A DNA stretch of 60,832 nucleotides, from positions 1 through 60,832 of the forward strand of contig PLZS01000039.1 in NCBI GenBank assembly GCA_003153555.1. Reading direction: 5' to 3'. A program made the position numbers and the translations under genes. Source of the stretch: Candidatus Melainabacteria bacterium. Lineage in GTDB: Bacteria; Cyanobacteriota; Vampirovibrionia; Obscuribacterales; Obscuribacteraceae. Under the pieces are notes generated by a model that saw only the letters and a list, made by a program, of their open reading frames with translations, was not told the origin of the DNA and searched no databases. Shown one piece after another: positions 1 through 7,400 of this stretch; position 1 is the first letter of the stretch, and every line of letters starts with the position of its first letter.

Positions 1-1
1 C

Positions 2-1345
2 GGAGATGCCAATCATGCATTCAAATCTGATGATTATTGGATTGAACATTTGCTCAGGCGCACCGGCTTTGGCTCGACGCCTGACGAGCTCAAATACTAC
101 AAAGGTTTGGGTTTCGAGGCGGCGGTGGACGAGCTGACCAACCCCGAAAAGGTCAAGAACGACCGCCTGGATGACATTCTCAGCAAGCAAGAATTTGATT
201 TCACAGACATGGGCGATGTGAAACGATGGTGGATCTACCGCATGGCTTATACCAAGCGTCCGTTGGAGGAGAAGCTGGCTCTTTTCTGGCACGGGCATTT
301 TGCCACGTCCAACGCAAAAGTTGGCAATCCCTACCTTATGTATCAGCAGAATGAACTTTTTCGGCGCAACGGACTAGGTGACTTTCAGCAGACGCTGATC
401 GAAGTGTCCAAGGATCCGGCCATGATCATTTGGCTGGACAACCAGCAAAATCGGAAGGGCAAACCGAACGAGAACTATGCTCGCGAAATAATGGAGTTGT
501 TTACGATGGGCATCGGCAATTATACCGAAGCCGATATCAAAGAGGCTGCCCGGGCATTTACAGGATGGGCGGCGCCATCAAGCTTCTACTTCAACAAGAA
601 ACAGCACGACGCTGGCGAGAAGACCTTTTTGGGTCAGAAGGGTAATTTGAACGGTGAGGATATTTGCAATATTCTAGCCAACAAACCCGCCACTGCAAAA
701 TATATCTCAAAGAAGCTAATTAGTTTCATCTCTTATGACGATCCTGATGATGCCACAGTGGAGCGCATATCCGAGGTTTATCTCGCCAATAACAGAAGCG
801 TTCGCAGCGTCGTCCAAGCCATTCTGTTGGATAAGTCTTTCCGAACCGCAAAGTCTTATCATGGAAAAATCAAGAGTCCCGCAGAGTTAGTTGTTGGCAC
901 AGTTAAGTCGCTTCAAGTGCAAAAACTAGACGGCGATTTATCGGCGCTGATGGCACGAATGGGGCAAAATTTGTTTGAACCGTCCAACGTCAAGGGTTGG
1001 GATGGAGGCATGGCTTGGATTGCCACCGACACCATGATGGAACGGTTCAACTATGCAGCTAGAATCAGCACGCAGAAATTTGATACCGCAGATGGTTATA
1101 TCAATCCCACCAAACTAGCGCAGAAATACAACGTGAGCAGCGCCTCAGACATGGTCGATAATCTTTTGGCTGCTCTGGTGGATGGCGATGTGCCGCGCAA
1201 TACGAGAAAGAAGCTCATGGCTTATGTGGCTACCGATTTAAATGGACATGAGCAGGATACCGCACCCACTGGCAAAGTACTTGATGTTAAAATGCGTGGA
1301 TTGATTCACTTGATTATGACCCTGCCGTCATATCAACTTGCGTAG
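2..1345 (+). CDS. DUF1800 family protein (5' end outside window)
   Basis: The reading frame is open to the left edge of the window, and the residues before the first in-frame TTG at 50 (WIEHLL) continue the family pattern into LLRRTGFG, the hallmark N-terminal motif of DUF1800. The true start therefore lies upstream. The body contains other family hallmarks: LFWHGHF, a NENYAREIMELFTMG segment (about residue 140 of the visible protein), ARAFTGW, and a C-terminal FEPSNVKGWDGG block. The biochemical function is unknown. DUF1800 genes are almost always followed by a DUF1501 gene, as here, and the pair is thought to act in or beyond the cell envelope. The stop codon overlaps the ribosome binding site of the next gene, so the two are one operon. 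Family assignment is firm; function is not. Confidence 0.9.
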   Translation, partial: GDANHAFKSDDYWIEHLLRRTGFGSTPDELKYYKGLGFEAAVDELTNPEKVKNDRLDDILSKQEFDFTDMGDVKRWWIYRMAYTKRPLEEKLALFWHGHFATSNAKVGNPYLMYQQNELFRRNGLGDFQQTLIEVSKDPAMIIWLDNQQNRKGKPNENYAREIMELFTMGIGNYTEADIKEAARAFTGWAAPSSFYFNKKQHDAGEKTFLGQKGNLNGEDICNILANKPATAKYISKKLISFISYDDPDDATVERISEVYLANNRSVRSVVQAILLDKSFRTAKSYHGKIKSPAELVVGTVKSLQVQKLDGDLSALMARMGQNLFEPSNVKGWDGGMAWIATDTMMERFNYAARISTQKFDTADGYINPTKLAQKYNVSSASDMVDNLLAALVDGDVPRNTRKKLMAYVATDLNGHEQDTAPTGKVLDVKMRGLIHLIMTLPSYQLA

Positions 1346-1353
1346 GAGAAGTT

Positions 1354-2598
1354 ATGGGTATTACTAGACGTAGCTTTCTAAAGGGTGGCATTGGGCTCTA
1401 TGCCTCATTATCCGTCGCGGAGTTGTTTGCTCTGGCAGCTGAAGCTGGTCCGCGCCCGAGTTCATCCAAAATCCTGGTGGTGGTGCAACTAGCTGGCGGT
1501 AACGATGGTTTGAATACCGTCATTCCATACACCGATGATGCTTACTACAAGGCAAGAGCGACGATTGGTATCAAGCAAAAGGATGTGCTCCAGCTCAATC
1601 AAAGCGTTGGACTACACAACGGCATGCCGGAATTGTCTGAACTTTTCAAAAAGGGCAAACTAGCAGTTATCCAGGGCGTCGGTTATCCAGAGCCAAGCCG
1701 ATCCCACTTTCGCTCGATTGAAATTTGGCAGACCGCAGAGCCGCGAAAAGTGAAAGACACTGGCTGGCTTGGGAGATATCTTGACCTCAGCGCGCCGACC
1801 AAGGCGAATGCGTCTGATACTTTCTTTCCTGCTATCAACGTAGACCCCATTTTGCCTAAGACATTGTCGGCTCAAAAGGTGATTGTCCCTTCTGTTAACA
1901 ATGTCGCGGATTTTCAGTTCAAAGCCGATCCCAAAAACGAAGCAGACAGGCTTGCGCAAATAAATGCATTTAATGACATTTACAAGGACTTTAAACTGGA
2001 CAGAAAGTATGTCGATCAACTGCGCGCAGTGGGCATGGACACCACGGCTGCATCGGATTATCTAAACAAGATCGTGCAAAACTACAAGAGTACCGCGCAA
2101 TATCCGAACGATAGTTTTGGCAAGGGGATGAAATTTATCGCTCAGCTAATAACTGGCGGCGTCAATTGCAAGATTTACAACATTACTCTTGGCGGCTTCG
2201 ACACTCACACAAATGAGGGCCGTAACCATGACCAGCTTTTGCGCAAATTATCAGCTGGCTTGAATGCCTTTCAGCAAGATCTGGAGGCGCAGCACAAAGA
2301 TCAGGATGTCGTCGTGATGACGTTCTCCGAATTTGGCAGAAGAGTGGCTGAAAATGGCGGTCGCGGAACAGATCATGGCACTGCCGCACCGATGCTGGTG
2401 CTCGGCAGTGGTATCAAGGGTGGTGTTGTTGGAGATCATCCTAGTCTTACCGATCTGCAAGATGGCGATCTTAAATACAAAATTGATTTCAGGAACGTGT
2501 ATGCAACCGTCTTAGATCGCTGGCTTGGCGCAGACAGCAAGCAAGTTCTCGGTGATCGATTCGATCAGCTGGACCTGTTCGGGCCAACTAAGTCGTAA
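1354..2598 (+). CDS. DUF1501 family protein with Tat signal
   Basis: This 414-residue protein starts with a twin-arginine signal (TRRSFLKGG, then a hydrophobic stretch to about residue 30), so it is predicted to be exported folded through the Tat system. Family motifs include LVVVQLAGGNDGLNTV near residue 40, a SHFRSIEIWQTAEP block near 115, GGFDTHTNE near 280 and FSEFGRRVAENGGRGTDHG near 325. The DTH and GTDHG elements resemble metal-binding motifs of the alkaline-phosphatase/sulfatase superfamily, to which DUF1501 is distantly related; the substrate is unknown. The start ATG lies 8 bases after the DUF1800 stop and is preceded by AGGAGAAG. It pairs functionally with the upstream gene. Confidence 0.92.
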   Translation: MGITRRSFLKGGIGLYASLSVAELFALAAEAGPRPSSSKILVVVQLAGGNDGLNTVIPYTDDAYYKARATIGIKQKDVLQLNQSVGLHNGMPELSELFKKGKLAVIQGVGYPEPSRSHFRSIEIWQTAEPRKVKDTGWLGRYLDLSAPTKANASDTFFPAINVDPILPKTLSAQKVIVPSVNNVADFQFKADPKNEADRLAQINAFNDIYKDFKLDRKYVDQLRAVGMDTTAASDYLNKIVQNYKSTAQYPNDSFGKGMKFIAQLITGGVNCKIYNITLGGFDTHTNEGRNHDQLLRKLSAGLNAFQQDLEAQHKDQDVVVMTFSEFGRRVAENGGRGTDHGTAAPMLVLGSGIKGGVVGDHPSLTDLQDGDLKYKIDFRNVYATVLDRWLGADSKQVLGDRFDQLDLFGPTKS

Positions 2599-2639
2599 AG
2601 CCACTTTATCCTAAGTTAGGTACGAAATGGACGTCCGAA

Positions 2640-2734
2640 ATGGAGCGCACTCATCCTGAAGGCTCATAACCACAGGAAGCAAGCCTGGCATGGGAGCATC
2701 TCGAATCGGAGCACGCGGGACGCGTGCGCTCCAT
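2640..2734. repeat. Inverted pair of REP-like palindromic repeats
   Basis: Two copies of a short dispersed repeat face each other downstream of the DUF1501 gene. The first (2640-2669, plus strand) begins ATGGAGCGCACTCATCCTG and ends GCTCATAA. The second (2708-2734) is in the opposite orientation and is itself an inverted repeat with arms GGAGCACGCG and CGCGTGCGCTCC around GGA. Further copies lie at 16529-16554, 24695-24714 and 24747-24776. The arrangement resembles paired REP elements and may fold as a hairpin in the 3' end of the operon mRNA. Confidence 0.7.
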
Positions 2735-2747
2735 GAACACGATTGAA

Positions 2748-3365
2748 CTAATGCGTTTCAGCGCTAGCCTTCGGCTTGGTGATAATCTTCCCGGCTACAT
2801 GAGCATCGGCTTCTTTAGCGATCCGTTTGAGATAACGAGCGTTCGTTTCGTAACCCTTAGGCAGTGAACCAGTTAAATCAATAAGGTGTTTGCGAGCTAC
2901 ACCGCCGCGTGCACTGTCTTCGTACAAGCGCTGCATAACGGGTAGTCCGATACCGTGAAACGTCAGTCCGGATTCGTCACCGACTTCGTTGCGCAGCACC
3001 ATCAGCCATTCCTTGACACATTCATTGAATAAATAGGGGTCGCGTTCGTCCAGAGTTTTGATTTTGGTCTCCAGCGCCTCTGCGTATGTTTGATGCAGGT
3101 CGATGTCGTCGTAATCTCGCTCAAGTGCTTTCTTGCTTTGTTTTATTGCCTGATCGATGTAACCGTGACGAGTTGAGTACTCAGCGCTCATCATCATCGA
3201 ACTGGCATTGCCCTTCGGCAGTTCAGACCAAGCTTGAATCGATGTAAGTGGCTTATGTTCGCCAGTGATACCAAGCTCTTCGTTGGTGTACTCTTCGGCG
3301 AGAGCGGAGAATGAACCGCCACTAATGAATATGAGTAATGAAAGTAGAATGAACCAAGCGCGCAT
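2748..3365 (-). CDS. Secreted TPR-like hypothetical protein
   Basis: This 205-residue protein has a clear N-terminal signal peptide (a hydrophobic run from about residue 3 to 22, with probable cleavage near SALAEE). The mature part is mostly helical by composition. A segment near residues 65-100 (IDQAIKQSKKALERDYDD followed by LHQTYAEAL) has the alanine/leucine spacing of a tetratricopeptide repeat, so a protein-binding role outside the cytoplasm is possible. I do not recognise the family. The ATG is preceded by GGGAAAAACACA, a weak ribosome binding site. It is transcribed toward the DUF1501 gene, with the REP pair between the two. Confidence 0.75.
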   Translation of the reverse strand: MRAWFILLSLLIFISGGSFSALAEEYTNEELGITGEHKPLTSIQAWSELPKGNASSMMMSAEYSTRHGYIDQAIKQSKKALERDYDDIDLHQTYAEALETKIKTLDERDPYLFNECVKEWLMVLRNEVGDESGLTFHGIGLPVMQRLYEDSARGGVARKHLIDLTGSLPKGYETNARYLKRIAKEADAHVAGKIITKPKASAETH

Positions 3366-3529
3366 TGTGTTTTTCCCGGGTTAATGGCAAATGTCAATAA
3401 GGATAATCGTTTTTCCGACAAAGCTAATTAACGGAATGTCACTTTAGACATATTACGATGAAAAAGTCATCTGCTAGCCGTATTGGCGCCATGCGCAGTA
3501 AACTTAGATTGCTGTGCTGAGGTTCACAA

Positions 3530-4201
3530 ATGCTCAAGTTGCTTCCTGGTCTTCATCAGTTCAAGTCCGAGATTCATTCTCAGAACGAAAAGTTTTTTGA
3601 GAGATTGGCTTCAGGACAGTCGCCTGACGCAATCTTCATTACGTGCTCCGACTCACGCGTCGTTCCGAATCTGATTACGCAGACAGACCCTGGCTCACTT
3701 TTTGTGATTCGAAACGCCGGCAACATAGTGCCTCCTTATGAATCTGATACCCACATTCACGGTGAGGAAGCGACGATCGAATACGCGATCAATCACCTCA
3801 ATGTGAAAGAGATAATTGTCTGCGGACATTCTGGATGTGGTGCCATGCAGGGACTGCTTGAACCCGATAAATTGGAATTGATGCCCGCCGTCAAGAAATG
3901 GCTCAGGCACACAGAGAGAACGCGGGAAATCATCGCGCGCGACTACTGCGAGTTGGATTGGGAATGTTCGATCAGCGCAGCGATTCAAGTCAACGTGCTT
4001 GTGCAATTAGAGAATCTGCGCACGCTTCCCTGTATTGCGCGCCGAGTAATGAAGCGCGAAATAGAATTGCATGGATGGGTTTATGACATTGAATCGGGCG
4101 AAGTATATATATTCGACCCGATCGATGACGAATTTAAGGCTTCCGTGAAAGTCAGCGATGGCTTTGAATTGAATTCTGGGCGGACCTATTCTAATAAGTA
4201 A
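3530..4201 (+). CDS. Beta-class carbonic anhydrase
   Basis: The 223-residue product catalyses reversible CO2 hydration to bicarbonate. The zinc site is complete: Cys39 with the Asp41/Arg43 dyad in ITCSDSRV, then His100 and Cys103 in VCGHSGCGAM. RNAGN near residue 61 is a further family signature. Length and the plain cytoplasmic N-terminus (no signal peptide) match bacterial and cyanobacterial plant-type beta enzymes. A TGAGG ribosome binding site lies 8 bases before the ATG. It stands alone between divergently oriented unknown genes, so nothing in the neighbourhood links it to carboxysomes or cyanate metabolism. Confidence 0.95.
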   Translation: MLKLLPGLHQFKSEIHSQNEKFFERLASGQSPDAIFITCSDSRVVPNLITQTDPGSLFVIRNAGNIVPPYESDTHIHGEEATIEYAINHLNVKEIIVCGHSGCGAMQGLLEPDKLELMPAVKKWLRHTERTREIIARDYCELDWECSISAAIQVNVLVQLENLRTLPCIARRVMKREIELHGWVYDIESGEVYIFDPIDDEFKASVKVSDGFELNSGRTYSNK

Positions 4202-4330
4202 GCGCTCCGTCGCCTTCGGTCACCTCGGCTCCTCCGCGCTGAGCCGCTCTCTGCGCGCGTACATGCCGCGCTTCGCTCGCTGCTCTGCCGTTTCAAACCA
4301 GTAAGCGCTCCCGGCCATCCAAGCGCTATG
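4202..4330. other. G+C-rich intergenic spacer with inverted repeats
   Basis: The first 130 bases after the carbonic anhydrase gene are much richer in G+C than the surroundings and contain short inverted repeats (GGCTC...GAGCC) and two nearly identical starts (AGTAAGCGCTCC at about 4198 and 4301). This looks like an extragenic repeat or a structured transcript end rather than coding sequence. No ORF of note covers it. Confidence 0.4.
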
Positions 4331-4436
4331 CGTTTGCTGGCCGCCGTTTATAAGATCCATAGACTAATTCGTATTTATCTCATTCATTTTTGTAGCAAAC
4401 GGATATATGCTTCTCTAGCTTCAAAGAGGATGTCCA

Positions 4437-4748
4437 TTGGAAAATCCGAGCAAAGCGTTGCCTACGATCGAAAAGAAAGTCGATCATCTCAATACCATTG
4501 TGACTTCGGTCGCGGTCCTGGTATTCCTGCCATTGCCGCTCCTGTTAGCTTTTGGAGCCAAGGCGCTTGTGCCTATGGGGGCAGTTGTTTTCGTTGTCGC
4601 AATTATCAGATTGATTAACAGCCCAGTGCAACTACAGCGACCGTCGGTCCAGATGGTCGACCCGATTAGCGCTGCTGCTCGCGTTGCTCAGCAAAAACAG
4701 AATGAAAATGCTGTAACCGGTTCACCTTCGAAGAGCCCATTGCGTTAA
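4437..4748 (+). CDS. Small membrane protein of unknown function
   Basis: The 103-residue product has a charged N-terminus, then a strongly hydrophobic region at about residues 21-58 that is long enough for one hairpin or two membrane passes, and a hydrophilic C-terminal tail rich in Gln, Asn and Ser. I recognise no family. The start is a TTG: the AGAGGA ribosome binding site ends 6 bases before it, while the nearby ATG at 4430 overlaps that site and belongs to another frame without a protein-like product. Confidence that it is a gene is moderate. Confidence 0.6.
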   Translation: MENPSKALPTIEKKVDHLNTIVTSVAVLVFLPLPLLLAFGAKALVPMGAVVFVVAIIRLINSPVQLQRPSVQMVDPISAAARVAQQKQNENAVTGSPSKSPLR

Positions 4749-4848
4749 ATTACGGTCACGTTCAGTAAATATAGTCTCCCAAAGCTTCGACTAATCGCTT
4801 AGATCGGAATAGACTTAGCCTTGGCTGAGCAAATCGGGGCAGTGCAAA

Positions 4849-5931
4849 TTGCATCCTACTCAATCACCTTTGTTGATGGCGATGCACGATCCGATCTTGC
4901 ATCGTTTCATTTCGTTCTTGGCTGATAAGAAAGCTGAACAAGAAGCCAATCCTGGCAGGCATCTAAGGATTGAGCTTGAGCGCGATCTGATCCTTAGTGT
5001 TCGTGAATCGTTTCGGCAAAACATTTTAGACGGAGAGCGCCATCTCCACATTCTCTCTCACCTGCTCTCGTCGATTGTCTTGCAAGGCGAGTGTGAGTTG
5101 CACAGCAATGTCATCGGCGTGCTCCCTGGTGACGAAGACAGACCCTTCTTGATTCGAGAACGCATCACGCGCGAGACCTTGTTCTCGGTGATGGACATTG
5201 ATCTTGGAAATCAGATGTTGGATAACTTCCGGTACAAACGAGGTTTGGATTGGGTGCCCCTGGAATTGTCAGCGAACTTCATCGAGTATCTGCCCATCGG
5301 GCGTCACGATACAGGTGTCAACCGTTTGACGAGCCGAGTCAAGGCGGAAGAAGAACTCTGGAACAAGGTAACGGACGAACTTTTCATGATCGATCAGCTG
5401 GTCTCTAGTGATAAGCATTTGCGCCATTACAGTAAGTTTGTCAAAGACATTTTTGGTATCAAGATCGTCTGTGATGATGATGCAACTTGCCTGAAAATCC
5501 ACGAGAAATTGCAAGGCGTTACAGTTGCTGGAAAGGACTGGGAGAAGCTGGACGAACTCACTTTTGTTGCTCTTCCGGCTAACGGACGATCGCCCACAGA
5601 TCCCCTGCTGGAATTTATCGAAACCAAAAACTATCTCACTTGCGATCCATCGGAACGAAAGAAAACTGGTTGGAGAGCCATAAAAAGCGTTGCAAAATGG
5701 CATGACCGGCTGTTTGAGATTCAAGTACAGCCGCTAGGCAACTATTATTTAGAAATTGATCATATGGCTGGACCTTCTCACCGTTCCTTTAAATTGAACA
5801 GAGATTCGATGCGCGATGAAGTTGCTCGTCGTATTCCGCTTTACGGATTCTACCGAGATCTGCTGAAGATGCTGTTCATGGAGACTGACGTTTCGTTCGA
5901 ATGCGAGAATGCTTCGGTAGTGATTCGGTAA
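4849..5931 (+). CDS. RelA/SpoT-fold-like nucleotidyltransferase candidate
   Basis: This 360-residue protein has no signal peptide. Its C-terminal half (about residues 170-345) shows the element order of the RelA/SpoT (p)ppGpp synthetase fold: KDIFGIKIV near residue 197, where the Asp matches the catalytic Asp of the D-x-x-G-x-R/K-I strand; then GWRAIKSV near 275 in place of GYQSIH; then FEIQVQP near 290 in place of the VEIQIRT strand with its catalytic Glu. The N-terminal half is unassigned and shows no obvious HD hydrolase motif. Similarity is visible by eye only and is weak, so the activity is a hypothesis. The TTG start at 4849 follows a GGGG run; ATG codons at 4876 and 4882 are alternatives. 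Confidence 0.55.
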   Translation: MHPTQSPLLMAMHDPILHRFISFLADKKAEQEANPGRHLRIELERDLILSVRESFRQNILDGERHLHILSHLLSSIVLQGECELHSNVIGVLPGDEDRPFLIRERITRETLFSVMDIDLGNQMLDNFRYKRGLDWVPLELSANFIEYLPIGRHDTGVNRLTSRVKAEEELWNKVTDELFMIDQLVSSDKHLRHYSKFVKDIFGIKIVCDDDATCLKIHEKLQGVTVAGKDWEKLDELTFVALPANGRSPTDPLLEFIETKNYLTCDPSERKKTGWRAIKSVAKWHDRLFEIQVQPLGNYYLEIDHMAGPSHRSFKLNRDSMRDEVARRIPLYGFYRDLLKMLFMETDVSFECENASVVIR

Positions 5932-6153
5932 GTAACCTCACAATTACGCAAATATTGCGTGGTGTCATATATGGTGATGCTTCGAGAGTGGCTTGGATAG
6001 CCAGTTTATATGCTGTGGTGGTGAGCGCAGCTAGGCAGCGCAGTTAAGTCTAACGTCTTAGTAAAGGCAAATATAAGTATATTGTTCAGCCAAGTCCGTT
6101 CTGCGTTGGGCGATAGTAGACTGAATATCTGAATCGAATCGAAGGAGACACTC

Positions 6154-6438
6154 ATGGTTACCGCTATTGCGACGAAGGAAAAAGGACTGTTCCAAGTCAC
6201 CCCAAAAAACGACGAAACTTGGACCTGCTCGCCAGTTGTTTACGGATCTGTTGTGAAGTTCAAATCTATGGTATTGAGCATGTCTGATTTGACTGGTCTA
6301 TTCAGAGTCTTCCATCTTCCAGCTCCATCATCCGAAATTGTTGAGAACAGCTTCATCGTAGAGTTTGTCGATGATATGCCTCTCGAAAGACTTTCGAAAT
6401 TTGGCTTCGGTTCATCTGAAACAAGCTACGCAATCTAA
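6154..6438 (+). CDS. Hypothetical protein, 94 aa
   Basis: A strong ribosome binding site (GAAGGAG, 6 bases before the ATG) and a perfect hairpin terminator just downstream mark this as a real single-gene transcript. The product has no signal peptide or membrane segment and its composition suggests mixed alpha/beta structure, with an acidic FVDDMPLERL segment near the C-terminus. I recognise no family. A 220-base leader region upstream shows no other gene. Confidence 0.65.
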   Translation: MVTAIATKEKGLFQVTPKNDETWTCSPVVYGSVVKFKSMVLSMSDLTGLFRVFHLPAPSSEIVENSFIVEFVDDMPLERLSKFGFGSSETSYAI

Positions 6439-6477
6439 TCAACTCTGACAGCCAACCGTGTTGGTCAGACGACTTAC

Positions 6478-6502
6478 AAAGGCGCAGGAACACTGCGCCT
6501 TT
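6478..6502. terminator. Rho-independent terminator, probably bidirectional
   Basis: A perfect 10-bp stem (AAAGGCGCAG at 6478-6487, CTGCGCCTTT at 6493-6502) with a 5-base loop sits between the convergent genes ending at 6438 (plus) and 6537 (minus). The flanking A and T runs allow it to work in both directions. Confidence 0.75.
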
Positions 6503-6536
6503 CGTTGTGGTGAGGTTCCCTGGCTCGCTATCAGCC

Positions 6537-6977
6537 TCAGCTAACTATGTCGGGCGTCTCGAAGCGCATTTTGTTGATGCGACTAGCCAGTCCAGCGATT
6601 GTGCCTGACCAGCGATTCAACATCAATTTGCTAATCTGACTCGACGGCTTAGCCGGAGACAACGCTAGGCTAGCCTCGAATTTTTCAACAGCTGCTATCT
6701 CTTCCGGCTTGGTTAGTGCACTGAGAACTTCGTCGCGACCAAACTCGGGTGACAGCAAAAACTGATGTATCTTCTCGAGTGCTGGTCGCCCATCTGGCGA
6801 CAATGCGCAATGAAGCACAAGCGCGGATAGCAGCGCACGCTCCCATTTGTGCCAGAGCTTGTCGTGCTGCACTGGCGGCTGCGTGTGACCCATTATCTTG
6901 TCAGAAACCTGTTCAGCTAATTCATAAGTGTTGGCACCACTTATGTCTGTTTCAAGCTCTTTTCTAATCTCACTCAT
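6537..6977 (-). CDS. Orphan domain resembling the helical part of a type IV coupling protein
   Basis: The 146-residue product begins at an ATG preceded by GGGTGG; a further ATG at 7004 is possible. The pattern HDKLWHKWERALLSALVLH, then HQFLLS, then a long gap to SKLMLNRWSGTIAGLASRI, follows the region of VirD4/TraG coupling proteins that lies between the Walker A and Walker B parts of the ATPase. No Walker motif is present here or in any flanking frame, so this is either a decayed remnant or a free-standing domain. No other conjugation gene is nearby. The recognition is by pattern only and is tentative; that it is a gene at all rests on composition, ribosome binding site and the shared terminator. 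Confidence 0.5.
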   Translation of the reverse strand: MSEIRKELETDISGANTYELAEQVSDKIMGHTQPPVQHDKLWHKWERALLSALVLHCALSPDGRPALEKIHQFLLSPEFGRDEVLSALTKPEEIAAVEKFEASLALSPAKPSSQISKLMLNRWSGTIAGLASRINKMRFETPDIVS

Positions 6978-7106
6978 AGTCCACCCGTTTCTGACTCGAA
7001 TCATTATCTCATGGCGGAATCCATGTTAGCTCGAGAAGGACACAGGCAAGCATTGTTGGGAGTTGCCACTGCGCTTTTGCTTCTTTAAAACTAGTATAAA
7101 CCCGCC

Positions 7107-7135
7107 TTGACATCAAATTGCCGCTCGGCTAAAGT
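7107..7135 (+). promoter_or_regulatory. Candidate sigma-70-type promoter
   Basis: A perfect TTGACA at 7107-7112 is followed after 17 bases by TAAAGT at 7130-7135 (four of six matches to TATAAT). It points toward the VIT-domain gene, about 140 bases upstream of the first good ribosome binding site. Confidence 0.4.
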
Positions 7136-7274
7136 CGAGTAGTAGTCGAGTTTCGGCTTATCTCAACCAATTTACCAGTTCAACCTTAACATTCAGTGAG
7201 TGTGTTTGCCGCTTTTGCGTTCTTGCGCGAAAGCTCAGACATGCATTCTGGTGTATTTTTGCGAGGACAAAATT

Positions 7275-7400
7275 ATGATCACTAGAGAAAACGACTCTGC
7301 TGAGGCTTCACCAGATGATCTGGCGAAGTTGAGAGCTGACGTTCTGCGCAGGCAAAGCACGGGATCAACTGAAGAGAGTGATTGGATTATCATTGGCTGA
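7275..7400 (+). CDS. 41-aa ORF overlapping the VIT gene (leader peptide or displaced N-terminus)
   Basis: An ATG with a good GAGGA ribosome binding site 8 bases upstream opens a hydrophilic 41-codon frame that ends at 7400, overlapping the GTG start of the next gene by 23 bases in another frame. The next gene has only a poor start of its own, so either the two are translationally coupled or a single ancestral gene has been split by a frameshift near 7370-7400. The peptide itself has no recognisable domain. Confidence 0.45.
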   Translation: MITRENDSAEASPDDLAKLRADVLRRQSTGSTEESDWIIIG

